Positions 50,529 through 60,060 of a stretch of DNA of 64,000 bases are shown here, piece by piece. A program made the position numbers and the translations under genes. How positions within the stretch are numbered: the first letter of the stretch is position 1; each line of letters begins with the position of its first letter. This DNA is from G963665925 sp963676345 (lineage in GTDB: Bacteria > Bacillota > Clostridia > Peptostreptococcales > Acidaminobacteraceae), in NCBI GenBank assembly GCA_963676345.2, contig CAXXTS010000002.1, positions 620,001 through 684,000 on the forward strand, in the 5' to 3' direction. The notes under the pieces were generated by a model. That model was not told where the DNA came from and searched no databases. It saw only the letters and a program-made list of their open reading frames with translations.

Positions 50529-52328
50529 ATGACAAAAGAAAAAAGACCTATGATACTCCTCGTACTTATCATAACATTTTTTTGCGCATCCGCTTTACCT
50601 GCAGCTGCACATTCTGTCGACACAGAAATGGATTTTCCAAAATCTGAAATGAGCTACCATGACGAGCAACTTACAAACTTGCCTGAAATTCTATGGCTTA
50701 GAATTCAGGCAGAACCCTTTAACCTGGTCGCCCTGTTCATCTTTCTATGTGCCATTGTCCATACACTGCTCAGCAGCTTTCTAATAAAGATCGCCCATAA
50801 AAAAGAAGAAGCCTACAAGAAGCTCATTGAAGCTGGAAAGGTAGACAAGCACAGCCACTCTATTAGCGCAGGCCTTTTCCACCTGCTCGGCGAGGTTGAA
50901 GTGGTCTTTGGCATCTGGGCAATCGCGCTTGCAATTGCAACCTCCATATTCTATGATTGGGAAACCTTTGTCACCTATGTCGATAGCCTTCATTACACAG
51001 AGCCCCTATTCATTATTGTGATTATGACCATTGCCTCCAGCAGACCGATTCTAAAGTTCTTTGAATTTGTCACCTCTCATATTGTGAAACTCTTTGGTGA
51101 CCGGATCGATGTCTGGTGGTTTGTCCTGCTTACTTTGACCCCCCTTGTCGGATCAGTCATTACAGAACCGGCAGCCATGACCATTGCTGCCATGTTGCTT
51201 TCAGAAAAATTCTATCAGCTTAATCCGCCCCGCAAACTCAGATACGCAACACTTGCCCTGCTTTTTGTCAATGTCTCTATAGGCGGCTCCTTGACAAACT
51301 TCGCAGCACCGCCGATTTTAATGGTCGCTAAGCCTTGGGGCTGGTCTAGCCCGTTTATGTTTACGACATTTGGCTGGAAGGCCATCGTTGCTATTTTTGT
51401 ATCGACAACTTCCTACTATTTGATTTTCAAAAAAGACATCAATGCCCTGGAAATTGATTATCAGCATTATAGATATAAACGAAAGATTCAATCGCGCTTT
51501 GTCAGCGCTAAGGAACTGGAAAACAATTTCACTCAATTATCAAAACTGGTTGACAAGTCTGTTGGCTTTACAAGCGAACTCTACGCATACTCCAACATAC
51601 TCAAGGGCACCCTTGAAGAACTGGCTGAAAAACGCCTGAGTAAAGAGGAATTTGAAGCCTTTAATGTTCGTAGTGCCATTGATGAAAAGTTTGAAGGCAT
51701 ACAGCTCGATGAAATGAAAAAAATCATCCCTGGCCTCTTGCCGGATGAAGACAAACCGCTATACCGCGATCCAAATTGGAACACACGCGAAGGCTCTGTA
51801 CCCGCATGGATTATCAGTGTGCATTTGGCCTTTCTTATTTGGACCGTTGTCAATGCGCATGACCCTGTCCTATTCTTGTCGGGATTTCTATTCTTCCTAG
51901 GATTCTTCCAAGTAACGGTCTTTTATCAGAACAGGATAGACTTAAAACCGGCTTTACTGGTTGCCTTCTTCATTTCCGGCCTTGTGATACATGGCACCCT
52001 CCAGTCCTGGTGGATTGGTCCGCTCCTTGAGCACCTGCCTTCAACAGGGCTTAACATTACATCTATTTTCCTGACAGCTTTTAATGACAATGCCGCCATC
52101 ACTTACTTGAGCACACTGGTACCAAACCTGCCAGACTCTATGAGATACGCTGTCGTTTCTGGTGCCATTACTGGCGGCGGACTTACCGTTATCGCCAACG
52201 CACCCAACCCTGTGGGACAGTCCATTTTGAAGCGATTTTTCAAGTCGGGTATTTCATCCGTCACCCTCTTCAAATACGCACTGCTTCCAACCTTTATTAC
52301 TTTCTTGTGTTTTTTCATTATTAAATAG
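50529..52328 (+). CDS. Putative Na+/H+ antiporter (Na_H_antiport_3 type)
   Basis: A 599-aa membrane protein. Residues 1-28 form a signal-like N-terminus (ILLVLIITFFCASALPAAAHS); about 11 helices follow, with LTPLVGSVITEPAAMTIAAM and FVNVSIGGSLTNFAAPPILMV as ion-transporter-superfamily-like re-entrant motifs and FNDNAAITYLSTLVPNLPD near the C-terminus. A hydrophilic, helical cytoplasmic region (about 310-410) separates two halves. AGGAGG precedes ATG 50529. The family is annotated as putative Na+/H+ antiporters; function not proven. Confidence 0.82.
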   Translation: MTKEKRPMILLVLIITFFCASALPAAAHSVDTEMDFPKSEMSYHDEQLTNLPEILWLRIQAEPFNLVALFIFLCAIVHTLLSSFLIKIAHKKEEAYKKLIEAGKVDKHSHSISAGLFHLLGEVEVVFGIWAIALAIATSIFYDWETFVTYVDSLHYTEPLFIIVIMTIASSRPILKFFEFVTSHIVKLFGDRIDVWWFVLLTLTPLVGSVITEPAAMTIAAMLLSEKFYQLNPPRKLRYATLALLFVNVSIGGSLTNFAAPPILMVAKPWGWSSPFMFTTFGWKAIVAIFVSTTSYYLIFKKDINALEIDYQHYRYKRKIQSRFVSAKELENNFTQLSKLVDKSVGFTSELYAYSNILKGTLEELAEKRLSKEEFEAFNVRSAIDEKFEGIQLDEMKKIIPGLLPDEDKPLYRDPNWNTREGSVPAWIISVHLAFLIWTVVNAHDPVLFLSGFLFFLGFFQVTVFYQNRIDLKPALLVAFFISGLVIHGTLQSWWIGPLLEHLPSTGLNITSIFLTAFNDNAAITYLSTLVPNLPDSMRYAVVSGAITGGGLTVIANAPNPVGQSILKRFFKSGISSVTLFKYALLPTFITFLCFFIIK

Positions 52329-52388
52329 ATGGTGTCATCTCAGTTTTTCAAAAATAAAACCGTTTACTTGAATACTTATAATTGAATT

Positions 52389-52439
52389 AAGGCGTGTGTA
52401 TCAGTATAATTGGTTTAACCTACAGATACACACGCCTTA
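52389..52439 (+). terminator. Terminator after the antiporter gene
   Basis: AAGGCGTGTGTATC and GATACACACGCCTT form a perfect 14-bp stem with a 22-nt loop, 60 bp after the antiporter stop and 58 bp before the next start. The following T-rich tract TATTTATAT is weak. Confidence 0.7.
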
Positions 52440-52497
52440 TTTATATCGGGAGTATGGAGAATTGACAGCGCCTACACCGATTAGTCAGGAGACTCAT

Positions 52498-53124
52498 ATG
52501 TTTACAAAACGAAAACTTCGCTTATTCATCGGACTGATTTTATACGCTCTAGGCATCGTGTTTACCATACAAGCAAACTTGGGACTTTCCCCTTGGGATG
52601 CACTGCATTCAGGTCTTAGCCGGGTTATGGGCATTACCTTCGGACAGGTCAGTATTCTTGTCGGCTTCATTGTCGTTTCAATCACCTACCAGTTTCACGA
52701 ACCCATTGGCATCGGCACCATATTGAATACATTTTCGATTGGACTCTTTATCGACTATTTTTTCTACATTGATTTGATTAAGCTTTCAAACCATTTCCTT
52801 TCTGGTGTTTTCATGCTCTTTCTCGGCATGTTCCTCATCGCTTTGGCAAGCTTCTTTTATATTGGCTCCGGTTACGGTACCGGCCCGCGCGACGGATTAA
52901 TGGTGGCACTCACCAGAACGACAAAAAAGCCCGTAGGACTCATACGCGGCAGTATAGAAATGACTGTTTTATTTCTAGGATACTTACTGGGTGCTAAAAT
53001 TGGTATTGGAACCCTCCTGCTTGCATTTGGCATGGGACCAATCATACAGCTGACTTTCAAACATTTCAGTTTTGATGTCAGCCGTGTTACCCATGACTTT
53101 TTCTTGCAGAAGCAGGCTTCGTAA
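52498..53124 (+). CDS. YczE/YitT-type membrane protein
   Basis: A 208-aa protein with five predicted helices: LRLFIGLILYALGIVFTIQANLGLSPWDALHSGLSRVMG and YIGSGYGTGPRDGLMVALTR are typical of the YczE/YyaS/YitT membrane group of unknown function. The frame is open from 52396, but CAGGAG before ATG 52498 (MFTKRKLRLFIG) gives the start. Its 3' end overlaps the end of the convergent citX gene by 38 bp. Confidence 0.85.
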   Translation: MFTKRKLRLFIGLILYALGIVFTIQANLGLSPWDALHSGLSRVMGITFGQVSILVGFIVVSITYQFHEPIGIGTILNTFSIGLFIDYFFYIDLIKLSNHFLSGVFMLFLGMFLIALASFFYIGSGYGTGPRDGLMVALTRTTKKPVGLIRGSIEMTVLFLGYLLGAKIGIGTLLLAFGMGPIIQLTFKHFSFDVSRVTHDFFLQKQAS

Positions 53125-53626
53125 ACTGTGTAATCAAGTTATTGCAGTGCCTAATCAGATCCGTTTGACTGTGAAGTCCACGCGATGCGCACACGTGCGC
53201 ATTCTGACCACATACAAAGCAAATGCGCTCGGGTAGATTAAGTGTGCAACGAGAAACTTGACGACCTTCAGCTTGGGTAACATCGATGTCAAATAGTCGC
53301 CCTAGTGGATGGGTCTTTTCCATAAGAATGCTTTTTCTTTTTAATTTGAGTGGATCATCATCTATGCTAAGGATATAAGCAGGGCCATCTGCACCTTCCC
53401 AGCGTAGTGTCTCAGCACCTTCTGTTAGAAAGGTCTTTTCCATTTCGATCAGTAAAATTTCAAATCCGATTTTAGCCAAACCTGTTTTTTTATTTGGACC
53501 AGGATAGTTCAAGCGTCCAGTTACAACCGGACGCTTTCTATATGCAGCTAGAGTCTTTATAAACTCAGCCCTGTTCTCTCTATCTAAGAGTATGTGTTCC
53601 GCACTGCCAGTTCGCCTTTTATTCAT
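53087..53626 (-). CDS. citX: CitX, holo-citrate lyase synthase (apo-ACP transferase)
   Basis: A 179-aa transferase that attaches the 2'-(5''-triphosphoribosyl)-3'-dephospho-CoA prosthetic group to the lyase acyl carrier protein CitD. HPLGRLFDIDVTQAEG is the family signature, and RICFVCGQNAHVCASRGLHS the cysteine-rich end. The frame opens at TTG 53632; ATG 53626 is better spaced from AAAGGG. It is the last gene of the glutamate operon and overlaps or abuts citC. No CitG, which makes the prosthetic-group precursor, is present in the window. Confidence 0.88.
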   Translation of the reverse strand: MNKRRTGSAEHILLDRENRAEFIKTLAAYRKRPVVTGRLNYPGPNKKTGLAKIGFEILLIEMEKTFLTEGAETLRWEGADGPAYILSIDDDPLKLKRKSILMEKTHPLGRLFDIDVTQAEGRQVSRCTLNLPERICFVCGQNAHVCASRGLHSQTDLIRHCNNLITQFTKPASARKSHG

Positions 53627-53628
53627 AA

Positions 53629-54663
53629 TCAATGCCCTTTCAAGTGCCCGGACTGTATACGCTGTATGGTCTCTAGCGCCTCTTCTGACTTCAAATACGA
53701 GTAGGTGGTCTCAGGAACCAGACTGCGAATAGCTTCCCAATCTTCAAACTGAATCAAGCGTCTGATTAAAGATGCACTCACCGCCTTGCCCTCTAGCTCA
53801 AGACGCTCTATCTCAATCAAGTCAACTTTTGTTCCGTCACACATATCCTTTAATGCCTGATTATACTGCGCAGTAAGCGGACAATATGGTTCACTTCCAA
53901 CAAACCTTTTTGTGATTCTAAGCACTCTTGAAAAAATCTGAACAAAAATGCCTGCATCAAGCTCTGCACTCCATCTAGCCCTCTTTAACAAGCTTCTTTC
54001 AAAATACTGCGGGAAGGTTGTCGTCGAAATAATATAATCTCCCGCAAGAAGAACATGTACGCCCTGCATTCCTTTAGTGCCACTTCGAATCAGCGCCAGT
54101 CTTTCTTCGGTCGTGAAGCTGGACTGTTCTGACTCCACTACAAACACAATTAGTTCATCACACCTGCTCTTTGCTTCCTCGATTAAATAAGCGTGCCCCT
54201 TGGTAAAGGGATTGCCATTCATGACAATTGCGCCCCGCGACCCCTTTGGCGAGCCTAACTTGTCACATAACGCTTGCAGCGACCGCTCCAGTTCCTTCAC
54301 CCCGATACTCATAAGGGCTACAGACTGTGTATCATAGATACAGCGGAACTGCATGGCTTCAAAAACATCTCTATTTTTAGAAGGTGTATATGCCAAAACG
54401 GTGTAGTATCCGCTGTCAAACAATCTATTGAGCATATTAGAGAGCAGGGTTCTTGCATAACCACCCCCTTGATAGCAGCGATTTACAGCAAACATTTTGA
54501 TGATTTTCCCATATGATGAACAGGTGCCAATCATGCGGTCCCCATGATACATCACAAGGGTTTCATCAACTGCTGCATCAGGGGTTAGTTCATGCCTTTC
54601 AAGCAGATCTTCGAAGATTTGTCGGTCTGCTTCTTCCAATTTTTTCACATAAACGCTGTGCAT
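53629..54663 (-). CDS. citC: CitC, citrate/citramalate lyase acetate:SH-CoA ligase
   Basis: A 344-aa ligase that acetylates the thiol of the lyase prosthetic group using ATP and acetate. An N-terminal GNAT-like acetyltransferase domain (RCYQGGGYARTLLSNMLNRL) is followed by a nucleotidyltransferase domain with GAIVMNGNPFTKGHAYLIEE (HxGH-type site) and FTTEERLALIRSG. It overlaps the citX open frame by four bases. In this operon it would activate a citramalate lyase rather than citrate lyase. Confidence 0.92.
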   Translation of the reverse strand: MHSVYVKKLEEADRQIFEDLLERHELTPDAAVDETLVMYHGDRMIGTCSSYGKIIKMFAVNRCYQGGGYARTLLSNMLNRLFDSGYYTVLAYTPSKNRDVFEAMQFRCIYDTQSVALMSIGVKELERSLQALCDKLGSPKGSRGAIVMNGNPFTKGHAYLIEEAKSRCDELIVFVVESEQSSFTTEERLALIRSGTKGMQGVHVLLAGDYIISTTTFPQYFERSLLKRARWSAELDAGIFVQIFSRVLRITKRFVGSEPYCPLTAQYNQALKDMCDGTKVDLIEIERLELEGKAVSASLIRRLIQFEDWEAIRSLVPETTYSYLKSEEALETIQRIQSGHLKGH

Positions 54664-54669
54664 ACTGTA

Positions 54670-56214
54670 TCAAACCTTTCGTACCACATCTATGACAGAC
54701 CCATCTCTATACTCTACCAGGGCGACAATCTGATCTTGCGTTTTGATGGTCTCAGGCTTGCCTGTAATGCTGCTGGCCTTGTCATAGAGTGTCCTAATGT
54801 CTACTACAGGCAGCCCCGCTTTTTCAAGACAACTTCTCAACTCAGAACGGTTCGGATTCACCGCAATCCCTCGTTCAGTGACGAGAACATCTACACTGGT
54901 CCCAGGGGTTGTCACCGTCGTGATTTGCTCTCTAACAATTGGAAGTCTGCCCTTAACCAGTTGCGTCACAACAATAGCCAATTTCGATCCATAGGCTGTA
55001 TCGCTGTGCCCACCTGAACCACCCATTATTTTTCCATCGGAACCCGTTGTTACATTCACATTGAAGTCTAGGTCTATTTCTGTAGCACCCAGTATCATGA
55101 CGTCCAGTTGATTGACTACACAACCCTTGTTGTGCGGGTTTCCATATCGTGATGCAGACATACCCTGATGTGCCCGGTTCTCTCGGTAAGAGCGTATCGC
55201 TTCATGGTCAAAACACTGTACATCCAAAAGACTTTCAAAGAGTCCCTCTTCCAGCATGTTAACCAAGTAGCCAGTTATGCCACCCGATGCAAAGCTCCCC
55301 CTTATATTTCTCTGTTTCATGGCTTGTCCCATAAAGTATGCCACTGCAAGCGAAACTCCCCCAGCACCCGTTTGAAAGGAAATGCCTTCTTGCAGTAAAC
55401 CAGAATGCTCTATAACTTGCGCGGCCCTCTCAGCTATTTTAAGGCCGATCGGATTCCGTGTAATTTGAGTGGTTCCGCTAACAATCCCCGCAGGATCACC
55501 GATAGCATCTACTTTAAGAACATAGTCCACCCATTCTTCACCGATTTCTGTATCCAGTGTCGGATACGGAACAAGCGTATCTGTAACCGCTACGACGCGC
55601 TCAGCATGATGGGCATCTGGTACAGCATACCCTAGAACACCGCAGGCCGCTGGCCCGTTCGCGCCTGAGATATTCCCCTGAACATCACACACAGGTGCTG
55701 CAATAAAAGCTATATCCACCTTTAAATCGCCTGACTCAAGTGCACGCGCTCGCCCACCATGCGTGTACATAATTGCAGGCCACTGCATCTTTCCTTCTGA
55801 AATGGCATCGGCTACAGGACCTGAAATATAATTCGCCCGAATTTGACGGATAACCCCCTTCTCAATATATTGAACCAGGGGAGCATGTACAGGAAAGATA
55901 GAACTCGCCGCAATTGTGATATCCGTAAGTCCAAGCTCTGCTACAGCCTGCATAACCAGATTTAAAACACCATCCCCATTTCTGAGGTGATGATGAAAGG
56001 ACAAGGTCATACCACTTGCAATTCCAATTTCAGTAAGAAGATTTAATAAGTCCTCACGATATTTTTCTTTTGAGCCCTGTGTACACCTATTCAGCGCTGC
56101 ATTATGATCCCTGTTAGCCTTTGACTCTTTACTCGCTCTCTCATTTGGATAAGGAATACACTGTCCATATCCCTCTAAAAAATCTGGAATATCCCTTCCG
56201 ATCTTATTTAGCAC
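54670..56214 (-). CDS. citF: CitF-type lyase alpha subunit (acyl-ACP:acid transferase)
   Basis: A 514-aa protein of the citrate lyase alpha family, which swaps the acetyl group on the ACP thioester for the substrate acid. Family stretches are SFHHHLRNGDGVLNLVMQAV, GAGGVSLAVAYFMGQAMK and GSDGKIMGGSGGHSDTAYGS. GTG 56214 is the start after GGGGAG. With CitE and CitD, and following the mesaconase genes, it most likely forms citramalate lyase ((S)-citramalate to acetate and pyruvate). Sequence alone does not separate citrate from citramalate. Confidence 0.9.
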   Translation of the reverse strand: MLNKIGRDIPDFLEGYGQCIPYPNERASKESKANRDHNAALNRCTQGSKEKYREDLLNLLTEIGIASGMTLSFHHHLRNGDGVLNLVMQAVAELGLTDITIAASSIFPVHAPLVQYIEKGVIRQIRANYISGPVADAISEGKMQWPAIMYTHGGRARALESGDLKVDIAFIAAPVCDVQGNISGANGPAACGVLGYAVPDAHHAERVVAVTDTLVPYPTLDTEIGEEWVDYVLKVDAIGDPAGIVSGTTQITRNPIGLKIAERAAQVIEHSGLLQEGISFQTGAGGVSLAVAYFMGQAMKQRNIRGSFASGGITGYLVNMLEEGLFESLLDVQCFDHEAIRSYRENRAHQGMSASRYGNPHNKGCVVNQLDVMILGATEIDLDFNVNVTTGSDGKIMGGSGGHSDTAYGSKLAIVVTQLVKGRLPIVREQITTVTTPGTSVDVLVTERGIAVNPNRSELRSCLEKAGLPVVDIRTLYDKASSITGKPETIKTQDQIVALVEYRDGSVIDVVRKV

Positions 56215-56228
56215 ATGTATTCTCCCCT

Positions 56229-57086
56229 TTACTCAATCCCTGCTTTTAGCAATATTTTTTCAGCTCTATGTACAACCGGGGCATCCACCATTTTTCCATC
56301 TAGTGAAAAGACACCTTTGTTTTCTGCAGCAGCTTTATGCCATGCATCCATAACACGTCTTGCCCATTTGGTGCTTTTTTCATCTGGTGTAAAGGCCATG
56401 TGAATGGTTTTAACCTGCCTCGGATTAATCGCTGCTTTTCCAGTCGCGCCACATGACACCGCCACTTTACAGTCCTCTAAAAGTCCATCTGTATCTTCGA
56501 CATCTACAAAAGGGGTATCAATAAAATGCAGCCCCAGTGCCCTTGAGAGTGTTGCCAGCTTGTTGCGAGCGTACGCAACTTCATGGCCTGCCTTTGTGCG
56601 CTCCACTTCCATATCTGAGGTGAAATCCTCGCCCCCAAGAAGAACCGCGTCAATACGAGTCGATGCACTTACTATTCTAGAGGCAAAAGCAAGACCATAG
56701 GCTGTCTCAATAAGGGCAATCATACGTGTTTTTTGAGAGGCATACTGGCGACTTTCAATTTCTGTGAGGATTTGGTCACACATGCGTATGCCTGCCTCTG
56801 TTGCCTTTGGAACAAGAATTGCGTCCGGAAGCGCCTTGGCAAGTTTTCTTAAATCAAGTGGCCCCATTGGTGTGTCCATAGGGTTGATTCTTACAATCTT
56901 TTCAACTTGTCCAAAATCAAGCTCTAGCAGGGCCGTTGCAACCAGGTCTCTGGCTGCATCTTTTTCACCCATACTTACGGCATCTTCCAAATCAAAGATA
57001 ACACTGTCTGCGTCGAATAAATCAGCACTCTGAACCATACTTGGAGCATTACCGGGAATAAACAACAAACTTCTACGTTTACTCAT
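56229..57086 (-). CDS. citE: CitE-type lyase beta subunit
   Basis: A 285-aa TIM-barrel lyase of the HpcH/HpaI-CitE family that cleaves the acyl-ACP intermediate. MSKRRSLLFIPGNAPSMVQS and VIFDLEDAVSMGEKDAARDL carry the conserved Arg and metal-binding Glu/Asp; ALIETAYGLAFASRI and AVLLGGEDFTSDMEVERT are typical. GGAGG precedes ATG 57086; the gene abuts citD without a gap. In this operon the ACP substrate is probably citramalyl. Confidence 0.92.
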   Translation of the reverse strand: MSKRRSLLFIPGNAPSMVQSADLFDADSVIFDLEDAVSMGEKDAARDLVATALLELDFGQVEKIVRINPMDTPMGPLDLRKLAKALPDAILVPKATEAGIRMCDQILTEIESRQYASQKTRMIALIETAYGLAFASRIVSASTRIDAVLLGGEDFTSDMEVERTKAGHEVAYARNKLATLSRALGLHFIDTPFVDVEDTDGLLEDCKVAVSCGATGKAAINPRQVKTIHMAFTPDEKSTKWARRVMDAWHKAAAENKGVFSLDGKMVDAPVVHRAEKILLKAGIE

Positions 57087-57362
57087 TTATACCGCCTCCA
57101 TTTCCATAGATCGGACCAATGCAGTATGTACACGTGATTTGATTGTATAGTCAAGTGCACCACTGTCACGGGCGATTACACGACCGCACTGAACACCCTT
57201 CTCTTTTAATGTTGTCAAGATGAGGGCTTTAATATGCGCTCCAAACTGTGCCATTACCTTACTCTCTAAATCAACTTCCAGCCTCTTGTCTAGAGGATGA
57301 AGCATAATTAGAATATCGCCTGATTCAATCGAACCGGCTCTTGAAGGGGCTGTAATTTTCAC
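57087..57362 (-). CDS. citD: CitD-type lyase acyl carrier protein (gamma)
   Basis: A 91-aa acyl carrier protein bearing the phosphoribosyl-dephospho-CoA arm. APSRAGSIESGDILIMLHPL has the modified serine at residue 14 of the GSIESGD block. The start is GTG 57362 in TTTAAGTG directly behind the fumarase beta stop, with the GGAGG inside the end of that gene. Size and motif are as in citrate lyase gamma. Confidence 0.92.
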   Translation of the reverse strand: MKITAPSRAGSIESGDILIMLHPLDKRLEVDLESKVMAQFGAHIKALILTTLKEKGVQCGRVIARDSGALDYTIKSRVHTALVRSMEMEAV

Positions 57363-57935
57363 TTAAAGTGCCTCCCTTCCAAATATATTCTGATTCAAGT
57401 AACATGCTGGTCCGATATCGTAGTAATCATTGCCTCTTGAATCAACAGCTACAATCAGGGGCATATTTTCAACATAAAGCTCTCGAATTGCCTCTGTTCC
57501 AAGGTCATCATAGGCAATCACCTTTGCTGATTTTATGCAGTCCATCATAATTGCCGCTGCACCGCCGACTGCTGCAAGATATACGGCTTTATTTCTTTTT
57601 ATGGCCTCTATGACACCCGCGTCCCTTCGCCCTTTCCCAATCATTATTTTAAGTCCTTGATCCAGAAGCTTGGGGGCGAAGGCATCCATTCTCCCGCTGG
57701 TTGTCGGCCCCGCTGGTCCGATGACATCACCAGCCTTCGCCGGTGCAGGACCTACATAATAAATGGCTTGACCTTCCAAGTTTACGGGAAGAAGCGCTCC
57801 GCTTTGAAGCGTTTCTACAAGACGTTTATGAGCAGCATCTCTCGCGGTATAAAGGGTTCCCGTTACCATAATTTTTTCTCCAGCTTTCATTTGACTTATT
57901 GCCTCTGCACTAAGAGGCAGTTCACAGTATTTCAT
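57363..57935 (-). CDS. Class I fumarase-type hydratase, beta subunit (probable mesaconase)
   Basis: A 190-aa C-terminal-type subunit of two-part class I fumarase / L-tartrate dehydratase hydrolyases. IGPAGPTTSGRMDAFAPKLLD is the catalytic signature, and AVGGAAAIMMDCIKSAKVIAYDD carries a conserved block. It follows the alpha subunit by 12 bp (GAGGAGG). Placement between methylaspartate ammonia-lyase and citramalate lyase indicates hydration of mesaconate to (S)-citramalate; some class I fumarases do both. Confidence 0.9.
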   Translation of the reverse strand: MKYCELPLSAEAISQMKAGEKIMVTGTLYTARDAAHKRLVETLQSGALLPVNLEGQAIYYVGPAPAKAGDVIGPAGPTTSGRMDAFAPKLLDQGLKIMIGKGRRDAGVIEAIKRNKAVYLAAVGGAAAIMMDCIKSAKVIAYDDLGTEAIRELYVENMPLIVAVDSRGNDYYDIGPACYLNQNIFGREAL

Positions 57936-57947
57936 GACCGTCCTCCT

Positions 57948-58790
57948 CTAAAGTTCTCTGCTGACATGCCGAGAAGCGTGGCAGCCAATATTCACAGCAA
58001 CAGGCAAACCTGCTATATGTGTAGGGTAGGATTCAATATTTATGCCCAGCGCTGTGGTTTTTCCGCCGAATCCCTGTGGACCTATCCCCATAGCATTCGT
58101 TTTTTCTAATAGTATTTGCTCAAGCTGAGCATATTGCGGTTTGCTATTTGGTATGTCCATACGCCGGATCAGTGCTTTTTTTGCCAGCCAAGCGGCTTTT
58201 TCAAATGTACCGCCAATGCCCACACCTACCACTATGGGCGGACAAGGGTTTGGTCCCGCCTCGCGTATGGTTTCAAGCACTGCGTTTTCTATACCGGTAA
58301 TCCCCTCAGATGGCTTTAGCATGTAGATTCTACTCATGTTCTCACTGCCAAACCCCTTTGGGGCAACCGTGATTTTTAGCCCTGTCCCTTCCACCAGTTC
58401 ATAATGTACAACTGCTGGGGTATTGTCCGCTGTATTATTTCTTAAAATGGGGTCTTGAACAACAGACTTTCTAAGATGCCCTGCAACGTAGCCTTGTCTT
58501 ACCCCTTCGTTGATTAGGTCAGTCAAACTGCCGCCTGCAATCATGACATCTTGACCCAATTCTACGAAGACAACCGTCATGCCTGTATCCTGACACATAG
58601 CAACTTCTTTATCTGATGCAAGCTCTGCATTTTCAATAATGACTTCCAACACTTCCTTGGCACCCTGACTATCCTCATTTTTCACACCCTGTATCAGGGC
58701 CATTTTTACATCTTCCGGCAGATGCCTATTCGATTCAATACACATTGACTTTACCGCTTCAATTATTGTCTCTCCTTGTATCGTTCGCAT
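57948..58790 (-). CDS. Class I fumarase-type hydratase, alpha subunit (probable mesaconase)
   Basis: A 280-aa iron-sulfur subunit. The cluster cysteines are visible at CQDTGMTVVFVELGQD, AGPNPCPPIVVGVGIGG and NIGCHASRHVSREL; the substrate region is VAPKGFGSENMSRIYML. Oxygen-sensitive [4Fe-4S] hydrolyase. The gene is 7 bp after mal. As with beta, operon position argues for mesaconate hydratase in the methylaspartate pathway. Confidence 0.9.
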   Translation of the reverse strand: MRTIQGETIIEAVKSMCIESNRHLPEDVKMALIQGVKNEDSQGAKEVLEVIIENAELASDKEVAMCQDTGMTVVFVELGQDVMIAGGSLTDLINEGVRQGYVAGHLRKSVVQDPILRNNTADNTPAVVHYELVEGTGLKITVAPKGFGSENMSRIYMLKPSEGITGIENAVLETIREAGPNPCPPIVVGVGIGGTFEKAAWLAKKALIRRMDIPNSKPQYAQLEQILLEKTNAMGIGPQGFGGKTTALGINIESYPTHIAGLPVAVNIGCHASRHVSREL

Positions 58791-58797
58791 GGGCCAC

Positions 58798-60051
58798 CTA
58801 TGCCTTCCGACTGTTTACAAGTGCCATTGTTCGGTTCATTTCATTAAAGACAATCATGTAGCCTTCATCGACCCCCATGCCTGGTTTGGCTAGACACTGG
58901 TCGGCACTGCAAGCCATGGCAATCTGCGTACATACCTGTGCTGAGCGGTCCGTTTCATTGCAGGTTCCTCCGCAGTATGCACCTACACCCCTCTCTTTAC
59001 AGTACAAAATAGCTTCAATAACATTATTGACACCACCAAGGTCTGGTGTCTTAATTTGAACCATATCTGCTGCCTGCTCATCGACAAAGAGCTTGATGTC
59101 CTCTAGCGTGTTACACCATTCGTCAGCAACGAGTTCTACTCGTCCGCCCTTTTCTTTAAGACTCTGTCTCAATGCTTTGAGTGCTGCAACCTGAAGTTCT
59201 CTGTCCTCTACATCCATTGGCCCTTCAATGCGTAACTTGAATGGCTTTGCTGCTTCTTCCAGAGTTAAAATATACTGGGCCATAGACTCAACATCATTCT
59301 CAAAGAGTTGACCAATTGTGCCGTACACATCTATATGAAGTACTGGGGCGTATGTCTGACCCGTATTTTCATCTTGTGTGCTATTAATTCGCTCACGCAA
59401 CCACTTCACATATTCAAGGAGTTTTTCACCTTCGAGGCCCAGCTTTGCGGGGACGTTATTAATAAGGGCGTGCGGGAGAACATCTGCCCCTTTAATAATC
59501 ATTTTGTCAGCATTTGCATATCTGTCATCTCCAGATTGAGTGAAAATAGGCACATAAGCAATTGGACTTTCAATGTCATATGCCTCAGAAACCACTTCTG
59601 CCATTGTCTTTTTCTCAGACTTGGCAGCCGCATCGAGCAGGGCTTGTGTCACACCGTATCGAATTGCAGTATGCAAGTTCTTGCCGCTGCTCTGGAATGT
59701 GTCCACAAGTGTTGCCAATTCTCTAAAGGCTTTACTGTCTTTTCCAAGGAGGGCATCCTTAATTTCACCTTCAATAACCGGGATAAAATCCTGAGCAATA
59801 AACAGGGGATCTCTGCCACCTGCACCCGAGTACTGAACTGCAGCGCAATCACCATGTGCGACTTGACCATCTTCTAAAAGAATCATGACTGAAATGGATT
59901 CCCCAGCTTGTCTGATTTCACTGAAACCTTCTGTAAGAGGTGTTCCTACATATCTGAATCCATCTGATCTTGCACCTGATTTGATGGCACGCTGATCATC
60001 AAAATAGAAGCCCGTTCTCCCCTGTGCGCATACTACATCTATAATTTTCAT
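58798..60051 (-). CDS. mal: Methylaspartate ammonia-lyase
   Basis: A 417-aa enolase-superfamily enzyme that removes ammonia from (2S,3S)-3-methylaspartate to give mesaconate. MKIIDVVCAQGRTGFYFDDQ is the typical N-terminus; KLRIEGPMDVEDRELQ and ELVADEWCNTLEDIK hold metal-ligand acids, and ADMVQIKTPDLGGVNN contains the catalytic lysine (Lys331 in the clostridial enzyme). TAGGAGG precedes ATG 60051. It follows glmE by 9 bp in the operon. Confidence 0.95.
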   Translation of the reverse strand: MKIIDVVCAQGRTGFYFDDQRAIKSGARSDGFRYVGTPLTEGFSEIRQAGESISVMILLEDGQVAHGDCAAVQYSGAGGRDPLFIAQDFIPVIEGEIKDALLGKDSKAFRELATLVDTFQSSGKNLHTAIRYGVTQALLDAAAKSEKKTMAEVVSEAYDIESPIAYVPIFTQSGDDRYANADKMIIKGADVLPHALINNVPAKLGLEGEKLLEYVKWLRERINSTQDENTGQTYAPVLHIDVYGTIGQLFENDVESMAQYILTLEEAAKPFKLRIEGPMDVEDRELQVAALKALRQSLKEKGGRVELVADEWCNTLEDIKLFVDEQAADMVQIKTPDLGGVNNVIEAILYCKERGVGAYCGGTCNETDRSAQVCTQIAMACSADQCLAKPGMGVDEGYMIVFNEMNRTMALVNSRKA

Positions 60052-60060
60052 ATTTTCCTC